In this document: positions 1-6,944 of the stretch, piece after piece
How positions within the stretch are numbered: position 1 is the stretch's first letter
How the letters are laid out: each line of letters starts with the position of its first letter
Source of the DNA: Planctomycetes bacterium GWF2_50_10
GTDB taxonomy: Bacteria; Planctomycetota; Phycisphaerae; Sedimentisphaerales; GWF2-50-10
DNA length: 14,196 nt
Assembly (NCBI GenBank): GCA_001824635.1
Contig: MHYB01000053.1
Coordinates: 4,438-18,633 of the forward strand
Direction: 5' to 3'
The notes under the pieces: generated by a model
What the model was told of the DNA's origin: nothing
Seen by the model: only the letters and a program-made list of their open reading frames with translations
Database searches by the model: none
Position numbers and translations under genes: made by a program

Positions 1-216
1 CCGCTCTACACTGCTCCTAAAATATTCGAACTCAAGTGGCAGCAGATAGCCGCCCAGGGTAATACTAGCATGAATGTATTACTCCAGGAAGGCGATGTCA
101 TTTACATACCGCCGACGATATTGGCATCGATCGCGATGAAGATCGAAGAATTCGTCAGGCCCATCGGACGGGCATTTTCAACAGCATATATTGTTGACGG
201 CCAGGGCTACAGATAA
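1..216 (+). CDS. Polysaccharide export protein (Wza-like), C-terminal end
   Basis: This is the last 71 codons of a gene that begins before the window; the frame is open from base 1 and stops at TAA 214-216. The segment LLQEGDVIYIPPT (about residues 27-39 of the visible part) matches the C-terminal end of SLBB-type domains in outer-membrane polysaccharide export proteins, where a loop-plus-strand of the form LxxGDxIYVP is typical. It is followed by a hydrophobic/amphipathic stretch and a short tail ending QGYR. By family, such proteins form the periplasmic/outer-membrane channel for capsule or exopolysaccharide. The N-terminal export domain cannot be seen. The membrane protein gene that follows may belong to the same unit, with 65 bp to its chosen start. 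Confidence 0.72.
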   Translation, partial: PLYTAPKIFELKWQQIAAQGNTSMNVLLQEGDVIYIPPTILASIAMKIEEFVRPIGRAFSTAYIVDGQGYR

Positions 217-281
217 TATATAATGGGTTCTTGCCTGGAGCAGATAATCTAAACTGCTCCAGCATCTTGAAAGGACTTCTA

Positions 282-1106
282 TTGACTAAGCAAAGAAGAA
301 TGAAACTGCTGCACGCATCGGCAACGGCTTTCTTCCTGCTCGCTGCCGCGTATGTCGCCGTCCTGGCACTTCGCCAGGCCGGTGTGAATTGGTGGCTAAT
401 CTTTTCACTTTCGGGTTACTCCGCCGCATCAGGCTTTGTGCTCGTCAGCGCATATCTCTTTGCTATCTTTCACGGCAGCAGCCGAAATCAAACCTGCGCG
501 ATAGAACACCCCCTCACAAGTTCTGTCCAGTATATGACTCTTTATTCTCTCGTGCCATTTTTGGGCGCTGCCGCAGGATTGCTCTGCAAAGTCGGAATTG
601 AATCACCCGCCCAGGCTGCCGGAACAATTTCAATGGGAACCATCGGCGCAACCTTCAGCTTCTGGGTCATCATAGACCCTCTGATTGTTATGGCCGAATC
701 TTTCCTTCCGTCCAGCCGCGCTCGTCGCCTTGCAAGGCTTGCCGCTGCCAAGGACCTCCGCCTCCAGCAGCAGAAACAGCGCGACCAGATGCTCGAACTT
801 ATCGAAAAGCAGGAACTCGAAAACCGCCGCATCTGGAATAACACTTTTGCTGATGACGCCCTCTCTCTAGCGCAGCTGGCCTATAGTGCAAAAAGACAAA
901 GACGCTCCATGCCCGCAAAAGCCGTGGAAATAGGACTCGAAGCCTTCAAACGCGGCGGCCTTGAATGTATGCAGGCCGTCCACGAAATGGCCGTACAAGC
1001 CGCCAGGACCCGCGGCATCAACGGCACCACCGCCCGATATATCTCCACCTGCTGGGACGGCATCGGCCACTGGCGAGACTCCTTCACCCCCGACCCGCAT
1101 AACTGA
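282..1106 (+). CDS. Hypothetical four-helix membrane protein with cytoplasmic coiled coil
   Basis: I do not recognise the family. The start is set at TTG 282 because GAAAGGA (269-275) sits 6 bases before it. ATG 300 is in frame but has only AGAAG directly against it, and an in-frame TTG at 231 has no such site. The 274-residue product has hydrophobic segments at about 14-30, 38-63, 85-102 and 117-140. A strongly charged, Q/R/E/K-rich helix at about 146-186 is likely to be coiled coil. The soluble C-terminus of about 90 residues contains conserved-looking GGLECMQAVHEMA and GIGHWRDSF stretches. The codons are GC-rich at third positions, like the arg genes and unlike the block that follows. It lies 65 bp behind an export-protein gene, so a role at the cell envelope or in exopolysaccharide assembly is a guess from position only. 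No clear terminator follows. Confidence 0.7.
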   Translation: MTKQRRMKLLHASATAFFLLAAAYVAVLALRQAGVNWWLIFSLSGYSAASGFVLVSAYLFAIFHGSSRNQTCAIEHPLTSSVQYMTLYSLVPFLGAAAGLLCKVGIESPAQAAGTISMGTIGATFSFWVIIDPLIVMAESFLPSSRARRLARLAAAKDLRLQQQKQRDQMLELIEKQELENRRIWNNTFADDALSLAQLAYSAKRQRRSMPAKAVEIGLEAFKRGGLECMQAVHEMAVQAARTRGINGTTARYISTCWDGIGHWRDSFTPDPHN

Positions 1107-1135
1107 ATCCCACAACTCAAAACTTAAAAATGGCT

Positions 1136-1164
1136 TGTCATCCCAGCGCAGGCTCCGGATCCAG
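1136..1164 (+). repeat. Possible degenerate extragenic palindromic repeat
   Basis: The stretch begins TGTCATCCCAGCGCAGGCT and ends GGATCCAG. It looks like a decayed copy of the widespread extragenic palindromes of the form GTCATTCCNGCG...GGAATCCAG. A small hairpin, GTCGC-GCA-GCGAC (1176-1188), lies just downstream. The resemblance is from memory of the pattern; there is no second copy in this window. Confidence 0.25.
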
Positions 1165-1207
1165 TATAAAAAAGCGTCGCGCAGCGACTCCACATCTTTT
1201 ATTTTTT

Positions 1208-1234
1208 AACCTTATAGGGAACCTTATAGGGAAC
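1208..1234 (+). repeat. Perfect 12-bp tandem duplication at the repeat edge
   Basis: AACCTTATAGGG occurs twice back to back (1208-1219 and 1220-1231), followed by AAC. The second unit runs straight into the palindromic repeat at 1226-1264. A matching 9-bp duplication sits at the same edge of the other copy near 4540. Confidence 0.8.
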
Positions 1235-1264
1235 AGTCACCTATTTTCAATCCCCGCAAACCAT
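1226..1264 (+). repeat. Palindromic dispersed repeat, copy 1 (left flank of AT-rich block)
   Basis: Bases 1226-1252 match 4553-4579 with one difference. Extended to 39 bp (to 1264/4591), 34 of 39 positions agree, in the same orientation. ATAGG (1226-1230) pairs with CCTAT (1240-1244) around a core containing ACAGTC. A shorter relative, GGGACAGTCGCATTTTTTT, starts at 1272. The shape is that of a REP-like extragenic palindrome. No transposase is present in the window. Confidence 0.75.
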
Positions 1265-1270
1265 CTAATG

Positions 1271-1293
1271 AGGGACAGTCGCATTTTTTTGGC
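1271..1293 (+). repeat. Truncated third copy of the ACAGTC repeat
   Basis: AGGGACAGTCGCATTTTTTT matches the GGGACAGTCACCTATTTT core of the two longer copies at 1226 and 4553, but the CCTAT arm is lost, so it cannot form the same hairpin. It lies 45 bp downstream of copy 1, in the same orientation. Confidence 0.5.
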
Positions 1294-1389
1294 AAAATAG
1301 GATAATACGACAAAAATGTACCTTTAAAATCCTTGCTTTTATTACTACAATATATTATCTGAGACAGCTGGAAACAGGAGAATCGAAAT

Positions 1390-1989
1390 ATGAAAATAAA
1401 TTTCTTTAGTTTTGCTGGGCTTATCCTTATTCTTCCATTTACCCAAGTTGCTATAGCGGAAACATTGGGGCAAAAAGTTTTGCACAAATATCATGAGCAG
1501 GCTGAAAATTTGGCATATGGTTCTATTGGTTCTGTTGAATTTCGGGAATATGAACCAGACGCAAATGTGCCAAATATTTTGTTTATTAAATTGCGTCTAG
1601 CTTGTCAGAATTTACGAAATTTAGACTTACCAAGCAATGTACGACAACTTGCATTAGCAGATTGTAATGCTATATTGGCCTCGGGGGGTAATGACTGTGG
1701 AGATTATATTATAACTTATTGGTTTGATCATGTATTGAGAAACTCTGTTATTGAGGAAACTGAAGATTTTAAAACGAATATTCTCGAAATTCTAGAAAGT
1801 GCAAATTTTAGCAAATCGGACGCATTAAAGGCCTATAATACTGCACGACTAGAGTTGATGGGTACAAAGGAAAGAGACTTGTGGATGCTGGTATTTACAT
1901 TTGACAAGAAGAAACTTGTTCAACTTGAAGATCCGATACTGGCCATTAAATATGCAAGGATTCTCAAATCAAACCCAGCCTATACTTGA
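1390..1989 (+). CDS. Secreted protein of unknown function, 5' part of a frameshifted gene
   Basis: The family is not recognised. ATG 1390 is preceded by AGGAG (1376-1380) at 9 bases. The product starts with a clear signal peptide (about residues 1-23: charged start, hydrophobic core FAGLILILPF, likely cleavage after AIA). It continues as a mixed alpha/beta soluble domain with cysteines in LACQNLRN, LADCNAI and NDCGDY. The frame stops at TGA 1987-1989 right after SNPAYT, while the next frame carries on as DWMDTKGDSH..., so this looks like the first 199 codons of an original gene of about 287 codons. The sequence is clearly AT-rich: my hand counts of three 60-base lines give 25, 18 and 17 G+C, against 39 in an argJ line. 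Repeats lie about 100-180 bases upstream. It could be a decayed gene, a sequencing error, or two adjacent genes. Confidence 0.6.
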   Translation: MKINFFSFAGLILILPFTQVAIAETLGQKVLHKYHEQAENLAYGSIGSVEFREYEPDANVPNILFIKLRLACQNLRNLDLPSNVRQLALADCNAILASGGNDCGDYIITYWFDHVLRNSVIEETEDFKTNILEILESANFSKSDALKAYNTARLELMGTKERDLWMLVFTFDKKKLVQLEDPILAIKYARILKSNPAYT

Positions 1990-2251
1990 TTGGATGGATA
2001 CAAAAGGCGATAGTCACGTAAGGACTTTCCCGAATAATATACTAGTATTTGATAACAAGGTCGGCACTGTTCAGTTCTGGCCTACAAGTGATGATACATT
2101 TAATATGTTTTATTATTGTTTTCAACAATATGACAAGGATGGAAATCTGATCTTATGGGGAAGATTAAATATTAAAAAGGAAGCCGCTGGCAAAGATAGA
2201 GGACAATCTTTTCTTTGGCAACTACATAGGAATACCGAGCTTTTGGATTAA
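1988..2251 (+). pseudogene. 3' part of the frameshifted secreted-protein gene
   Basis: The reading frame continues one base out of register from the gene above: GAT TGG ATG at 1988-1996 reads DWMDTKGDSHVRTF and runs 88 codons to the TAA at 2249-2251. No ribosome site precedes ATG 1994. An in-frame ATG at 1901 exists, but the 30 residues it would add (MTRRNLFNLKIR...) do not look coding and overlap the upstream frame. The part from 1988 on does look coding, with regular beta-type alternation (NILVFDNKVGTVQFW, NMFYYCFQQYDKDGNLILWGRL) and the same AT-rich codon choice. A single extra base near 1986-1987 would explain the split. No function is suggested. Confidence 0.5.
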
Positions 2252-2356
2252 TGCCTCCACACTAACATAAGAAGAAGTCTTTGTTTTAAGGCAACGCAGT
2301 GAACTCTTGATGACGCACAGTGACAGCGGCAAAACATGAAAAGGGAAAGGCATAAG

Positions 2357-4534
2357 ATGAAAATCAATTTGACGGTAGGGCTTATTTTAGGTGTGGCGGT
2401 TAGCCTTACAAAAGCGAGCGGCTTTCTACAAGATCACCTTGCGCCAACAGACTTTTCGCGGTTCGGAAATACATGGCTGCAAGAGTGGGTAGAGCACGGT
2501 ACTTATAAACTTCCAAGTTCCAAATGTTGTTTTTGCCTTGCACAGGATGGAAATTGTATTTGGGTAGGAACTTCGGCCGGGGCGCTGAGATATACCCCGC
2601 GGGACGATGTCTGGGAACTCTTCAAAGTCGATGATGACTGGGGTATGGAATACGCAGTAAATTTCGGTGCAAAGAATCCGACTGATGAGTGGTGGCGTGA
2701 TAAAAAAAAGCAAAAGGAGTTTGCTGAAAAATGGATGCGTAATTCTGTTGAGAAGATAGTCGTCCTTTCGCCAGGCAATGTGTGGGTAGATATGGTTACG
2801 GGAGTAATGGTTATACAGGGTGATCGTAAAACCATATACCCATTCGTCCAAGACGCCCTTGAAGCGATCTACCATTCGCCGCTCCGAGCAACGCTGAGTA
2901 AAGTAGTTGATGTGGATAAAGCCGGGCGAATATGGTGGCTGAAGGAAGAATGGGATAAATCTTACATAATATATCGGGACTTGCATTGCTACGACGGCAC
3001 AGCTTGGAAGAGAGACGAAGGAATTGGATTTAAAAGGTCATCCGGCGACGATCCCAATGCTCATTATATTATTGACGATGTTCTGGCTGATGCCCAAGGC
3101 AACTTGTGGGCATGCGATTTGTTTGGTATTTATCTATATCAGGCAAATAGCTGGACACGGGTACTGGAAGACATAGGGTACAATCAGTTGCGTCTTGGTA
3201 CCGGCGGAATCATCTGGGCTTTTGGCGACGGCGTGTTGGCTAGGCACAGCGCAAACAAATGGGAAGTCATACGACCCCAGGAGACATTGAATTTTCGGGT
3301 GTGGGGTAACTACGGATTGCCTCTCGATCGTGAGGAAGTTGTATTAGAGACATCGGACAATAAGCTTTGGTTTACTGCATACGAGGAAGTTGATATGGTC
3401 TCCCAAGGAAAGTTTTGGTGTTTTGATGGCACTAACTTCAGCCAGGTCGGTTTCAGTCCAACGGCGGCAGTGATCGGTCCAAAGGGACAGGCATTTGCAG
3501 TTTCGGGAGGGAGTATTTTATGTTATGAGAAAGGCAAATGGAATAAACTGCCTCGGCCTAAGTTCCCTTCGTTCAAGGGTGGTGATAACTCTTGGCTTAT
3601 AAGCGATATCCTGGTCAGCAATGATAACAAGGTCTTCATCGCTACGCCGTGTGAAGGGCTGTTAGAATATCAAAAGGGTACATGGAAAAGGAAGCTATGT
3701 GATAAGGAAAAAACTACTTCAAAGCAAGAGATGACCGAGGCAGTGAGCACCAAGTCGGAAGTAGAGCAGTTTTTTTCGGGTCAGGGTTCTGGCATTGCTC
3801 CCCCGGCTCTGATTGAGCAGTGTTACAGGGGATATATGGAAGGGGAAGGAAAGCAGTTAATCAAAGCTACTGACCAGCAACTAGCTGAGCATATTGCTAA
3901 TAGTGAAAATAAAGCAGTGGCGATTAGTTATTACCGGCTTCTTTGCAGGAAAAAAGAAAATGTTGCTAACGCGGCTCTCTACAAGAGAATAATTAATATG
4001 AATGCGGGTGATACAAAAGTACGAGAATTTTTGCCAATGGAGATTGCATCATATGGAGAACCAGCAGCGACGGTATTGTTGGACGTAGTCAAAAATGGGA
4101 CTCCCGAGCAATGTATACTGGCAATAAATGCTATAGGTTCGATGGGAAGCTCCAAGTTAATTGACAAGCTTTTCGGGGTTTTGAGTTATCCCAACAAGTT
4201 AGACGCGAGATATTATTATCCATTGGTAATAGCAGCAATTTCTAATGGTGATCAACGAGGGATGGAGCTTTTAATAGAGCTAGCAACTGGTGAGCGGCCT
4301 TGTGATCCGAACAAGCAAGATGCCTCTTGCCAAAGATACAGGGCACTTCTTGAGAAAGCGGTAAAAGGATATGATGATATCCCAAGTGATTGGTCTGTTG
4401 AAAAGTGGAAGCTCTGGTGGAAAAAGCACCGCAGCAACTGGAAACCGAGTGGTGATCTTTATGCTCTGCCACCTGCTACGGCTACAGCTATGCAAAAAGT
4501 CTATAAGGCAGTAGCAGAAAAAATCGAGAAGTAA
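2357..4534 (+). CDS. Large secreted beta-propeller plus HEAT-repeat protein
   Basis: The start is ATG 2357 rather than 2336, because AAAGG (2346-2350) is 6 bases upstream and this start opens directly on a signal peptide (residues 1-21, MKINLTVGLILGVAVSLTKA). Residues about 55-445 repeat a pattern of an aspartate/asparagine turn, G-N-hydrophobic-W, then Y/Q-x-x-x-W: NCIWVGTSAGALRY near 67, GNLWACDLFGIYLY near 248, GIIWAFGDG near 284, NKLWFTAYEE near 336 and KVFIATPCEGLLEY near 425. These look like blades of the two-component-regulator propeller type found in extracellular sensors. Residues about 505-640 are helical and resemble HEAT repeats (EFLPMEIASYGEPAATVLLDVV, CILAINAIGSMGSSKLIDKLFGVL). 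A final SDWSVEKWKLWWKKHRSNW segment (about 676-695) is of the kind seen after HEAT repeats in planctomycete proteins. No kinase or output domain is present. Codon use is less GC-biased than in the flanks. Binding or scaffolding outside the cytoplasm is inferred. Confidence 0.75.
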   Translation: MKINLTVGLILGVAVSLTKASGFLQDHLAPTDFSRFGNTWLQEWVEHGTYKLPSSKCCFCLAQDGNCIWVGTSAGALRYTPRDDVWELFKVDDDWGMEYAVNFGAKNPTDEWWRDKKKQKEFAEKWMRNSVEKIVVLSPGNVWVDMVTGVMVIQGDRKTIYPFVQDALEAIYHSPLRATLSKVVDVDKAGRIWWLKEEWDKSYIIYRDLHCYDGTAWKRDEGIGFKRSSGDDPNAHYIIDDVLADAQGNLWACDLFGIYLYQANSWTRVLEDIGYNQLRLGTGGIIWAFGDGVLARHSANKWEVIRPQETLNFRVWGNYGLPLDREEVVLETSDNKLWFTAYEEVDMVSQGKFWCFDGTNFSQVGFSPTAAVIGPKGQAFAVSGGSILCYEKGKWNKLPRPKFPSFKGGDNSWLISDILVSNDNKVFIATPCEGLLEYQKGTWKRKLCDKEKTTSKQEMTEAVSTKSEVEQFFSGQGSGIAPPALIEQCYRGYMEGEGKQLIKATDQQLAEHIANSENKAVAISYYRLLCRKKENVANAALYKRIINMNAGDTKVREFLPMEIASYGEPAATVLLDVVKNGTPEQCILAINAIGSMGSSKLIDKLFGVLSYPNKLDARYYYPLVIAAISNGDQRGMELLIELATGERPCDPNKQDASCQRYRALLEKAVKGYDDIPSDWSVEKWKLWWKKHRSNWKPSGDLYALPPATATAMQKVYKAVAEKIEK

Positions 4535-4539
4535 GATTG

Positions 4540-4591
4540 AATAATAGGAATAATAGGGGACAGTCACCTATTTTCAATCTCTGCACACAAT
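4540..4591 (+). repeat. Palindromic dispersed repeat, copy 2, with 9-bp tandem duplication
   Basis: AATAATAGG is duplicated in tandem at 4540-4557 and runs into the repeat copy at 4553-4591, which matches 1226-1264 at 34 of 39 positions. Bases 4552-4572 form an imperfect palindrome: AATAGG/CCTATT arms, inner GAC/GTC arms, a central A and one G-A mismatch. It lies 5 bases after the propeller gene stop. The following TTTTC could let it act as a weak terminator, but that is not a strong call. Confidence 0.75.
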
Positions 4592-4612
4592 AAACTCGTA
4601 TACTTTTTTCCC

Positions 4613-4714
4613 AATCCTCGCAATCCGTGATTTGGGTCTTCTCTTAACAATCCGCGTAATCAGCGTTTCAAAATCTCTTCTTTTTTTCGGTGTAATCCGC
4701 GAAATCCGTGATTA
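4613..4714 (+). repeat. Three degenerate copies of an AATCCGCGNAATCCGTG motif
   Basis: Related units begin at 4613 (AATCCTCGCAATCCGTGATT), 4649 (AATCCGCGTAATCAGCG) and 4694 (AATCCGCGAAATCCGTGATT), so they are spaced 36 and 45 bases apart. T/C-rich sequence lies between them. The last unit overlaps the uvrB stop codon (4712-4714 on the minus strand). There is no coding potential. They sit in the same repeat pile as the 4540-4591 copy. Confidence 0.6.
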
Positions 4715-6856
4715 GCTCTTCCTGCCTTTAGTTTTGAATTTTCCCTTTTGAGCCTTAGAATTTGTTTCGGATTTCGTGCTTAGGATTTCGGTTTTATTCT
4801 TCCTGTTCCTTATTCCTTGTTCTTGGTTCCTCTTCTGCTTACTGACTTCTGTCTCCTGACTTCTGTCTTCTCCTTGCCCTTTGGAAAGCTCCGGCAGTTC
4901 CTTAAGCTCCTTGAGTTGATCCCTCAAATACGCCGCCCGTTCAAAATCCAATCTCTCCGCCGCCGCAAGCATTTCCGTTTCGATCTGCGCGATCATTTCC
5001 GTCTTATCATACTCTTCGTCAGTAAACGAAAGCGCCTCCTGCGCCACCTTCCTCGCCTTTACCGCCTCCTGCAGCGACCGCCGAATCTCCTTCTTTATCG
5101 TCTCCGGCGTGATTCCATGCTCCTTGTTGTACGCGATCTGTATCACCCGCCGCCGATTCGTCTCATCTATCGCCCGCTGCATCGAATCCGTAACCCTGTC
5201 CCCATACAGATAAACAGTAGCGTTAACATTTCGCGCCGTCCGCCCGATCGTCTGAATAAGACTCGTCGCCGACCGTAAAAACCCTTCCTTATCCGCATCA
5301 AGAATCGCCACCAGCGAAACCTCCGGCAAATCCAGCCCCTCCCTAAGCAGGTTGATCCCGATAAGCACGTCAAACTCCCCCGCCCGCAGATCGCGCAGTA
5401 TCTCGATACGATCAAGCGTATGAATTTCCGAGTGCAGATATTTGCACCGCACCCCCTTCTTCTGCATATACCCCGTCAAATCTTCCGACAGCCGCTTCGT
5501 CAGCGTCGTAACCAGCACCCGCTCCTTCGACTGTATTCGTTTATCCACCTCGTCCATCAAATGCGGTATCTGATTAGAAGCCGGGTAAACATAAATCTCC
5601 GGATCCACCAGCCCAGTAGGCCGAATGATCTGCTCAACCACCTCGCCCCCGCACTTCTCAAGCTCGAAAGGCCCAGGCGTCGCCGAAACAAAAACCACCT
5701 TATCCCACTTCTTCTCGAACTCCTCGAATCTTAAAGGCCGGTTATCCATTGCGCTTGGCAGCCTAAATCCATGCTCCACCAGCACATTCTTCCTCGCCTG
5801 GTCGCCGTTAAACATCGCCCGTATCTGCGGCAGCGAAACATGCGACTCATCTATCATCAGCAGAAAATCTTTTGGAAAATAATTTATCAGCGTATAAGGC
5901 GTCGCCCCCGCCGGCAAGCCCGACAAATGCCTGCTGTAATTTTCGATCCCCGAACAAAACCCAACCTCCTGTATCATCTCGATATCATAAAGCGTCCGCG
6001 CCTGCAGCCGCTGCGCCTCAAGCAGCTTGCCCTCCTGTCGAAATACCTGCAACCGCTGCTCAAGCTCTTCCTTGATCGCCGCTACCGCCCCTTCAATACG
6101 ATCCGCCGGCATCACATAATGCTGCGCCGGGTAAATGAACAACTGGCTCTCTTCCGCCAGCACCTCACTCGAAACAGGATTGATGTAATATATCTTGTCG
6201 ATCTCATCGCCGAAAAATTCTATCCGCACCGCGAAGCTCTCGTAAGATGGATGCAGTTCTACGGTGTCCCCGCGAACCCGGAACGTACCCCGATGAAAGT
6301 CAAAATCGTTGCGTTCGTATTGAATATCCGCAAGCTTCCCAAGCAAAGCGTTGCGATCAACCGTATCCCCCTTGCGGATCGCCACAACGCTGTTAGCATA
6401 ATCCTCCGGCGACCCCAATCCGAATATGCAAGACACGCTTGCCACAATTATCACATCCTGCCGCGTAAGCAAGCTGGTAGTAGTCGAAAGCCTCAGCCTG
6501 TCCAAGTCGTCATTGCGCGCGGAATCTTTTTCAATGTAAATATCTCTCTGCGGAATGTAAGCCTCAGGCTGGTAAAAATCATAGTAGCTTACAAAATACT
6601 CGACCGCGTTATCGGGAAAAAGCTCCTTAAATTCCTCATAAAGCTGCGCCGCCAGCGTCTTATTATGCGAAATAATAAGCGCAGGCCGTCCATACCGCTT
6701 AATGACGTTGGCCATGGTAAAGGTCTTACCGGACCCGGTAACGCCCAAAAGCGTCTGAAAAGGTTTTCCCTGCTTTAACCCGTCCGTAAGTTGATCGATA
6801 GCCGCAGGCTGATCGCCAGCAGGCTTCATAGTAGAATGTATCTCAAATGCGCCCAT
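4712..6856 (-). CDS. uvrB: Excinuclease ABC subunit B (UvrB)
   Basis: UvrB is the damage-verifying, ATP-dependent core of nucleotide excision repair; it is loaded by UvrA, then recruits UvrC for incision. Visible landmarks are Walker A GVTGSGKT (38-45), the DNA-clamping beta-hairpin region YYDFYQPEAYIPQRDIYIEKD (91-111), the Walker B-like DESH (336-339), the RecA-like C-terminal helicase motifs (INLLREGLDLPEVSLVAILDADKEG, QTIGRTARN), and the UVR domain that contacts UvrC (IETEMLAAAERLDFERAAYLRDQL, about 622-650). The start is supported by TGGAG (complement of 6862-6866) five or so bases upstream. At 714 residues it is about 45 longer than usual. The excess is a Lys/Glu/Ser/Thr/Gln-rich tail (about 658-714) that appears to be encoded by dispersed repeat DNA. 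The promoter carries a LexA-like box. It lies 126 bp downstream of the DUF1540 gene on the same strand. Confidence 0.98.
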   Translation of the reverse strand: MGAFEIHSTMKPAGDQPAAIDQLTDGLKQGKPFQTLLGVTGSGKTFTMANVIKRYGRPALIISHNKTLAAQLYEEFKELFPDNAVEYFVSYYDFYQPEAYIPQRDIYIEKDSARNDDLDRLRLSTTTSLLTRQDVIIVASVSCIFGLGSPEDYANSVVAIRKGDTVDRNALLGKLADIQYERNDFDFHRGTFRVRGDTVELHPSYESFAVRIEFFGDEIDKIYYINPVSSEVLAEESQLFIYPAQHYVMPADRIEGAVAAIKEELEQRLQVFRQEGKLLEAQRLQARTLYDIEMIQEVGFCSGIENYSRHLSGLPAGATPYTLINYFPKDFLLMIDESHVSLPQIRAMFNGDQARKNVLVEHGFRLPSAMDNRPLRFEEFEKKWDKVVFVSATPGPFELEKCGGEVVEQIIRPTGLVDPEIYVYPASNQIPHLMDEVDKRIQSKERVLVTTLTKRLSEDLTGYMQKKGVRCKYLHSEIHTLDRIEILRDLRAGEFDVLIGINLLREGLDLPEVSLVAILDADKEGFLRSATSLIQTIGRTARNVNATVYLYGDRVTDSMQRAIDETNRRRVIQIAYNKEHGITPETIKKEIRRSLQEAVKARKVAQEALSFTDEEYDKTEMIAQIETEMLAAAERLDFERAAYLRDQLKELKELPELSKGQGEDRSQETEVSKQKRNQEQGIRNRKNKTEILSTKSETNSKAQKGKFKTKGRKS
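4842..4868 (+). repeat. 13-bp direct repeat inside the uvrB tail
   Basis: CTGACTTCTGTCT occurs at 4842-4854 and 4856-4868, one base apart, within a longer pyrimidine-rich run (about 4796-4880) made of TTCCT/TTCTG-type words. It encodes part of the non-conserved end of UvrB (DRSQETEVSKQ). The period of 14 keeps no reading frame, so the repeat is a DNA feature rather than a protein repeat. Confidence 0.7.
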
Positions 6857-6877
6857 TATTACTCCAAAAACCGATAC

Positions 6878-6910
6878 ATTCTACTACGCCCCCGACCGAA
6901 CGCAAGTTTT
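6878..6910 (-). promoter_or_regulatory. uvrB promoter with overlapping LexA-like box
   Basis: On the minus strand, TTGCGT (6900-6905) and TAGAAT (6878-6883) are separated by 16 bases, ending about 22 bases before the uvrB start. The -35 lies inside CGAACGCAAGTTTT (6897-6910, plus strand), which fits the GAAC-N4-GTTC SOS operator of the Bacillus type with one core mismatch (GTTT). uvrB is a classic SOS gene, so repression by LexA is plausible, but no lexA gene is in the window to confirm the motif. Confidence 0.45.
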
Positions 6911-6944
6911 ACCCTCTTTAGCTTCCTGTTGTACGACCACTATA

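Noticed and set aside
1224..1487. An 87-codon minus-strand frame over the repeat and the start of the secreted-protein gene
   Set aside because: It reads through repeat DNA and opposite a clear signal peptide; no ribosome site supports it.
2426..2986. A 186-codon minus-strand frame opposite the propeller gene
   Set aside because: No ribosome site and no protein-like pattern; the plus strand carries a signal peptide and propeller repeats in the same stretch.
4613..4714. The repeated units as a CRISPR array
   Set aside because: Units are degenerate, unequal in spacing (36 and 45) and only three, with no cas genes nearby.
5771..6778. A 335-codon plus-strand open frame opposite uvrB
   Set aside because: It is Arg/His/Leu-rich with no recognisable motif and lies entirely antisense to a certain UvrB. 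The long open frame is a by-product of uvrB codon bias.
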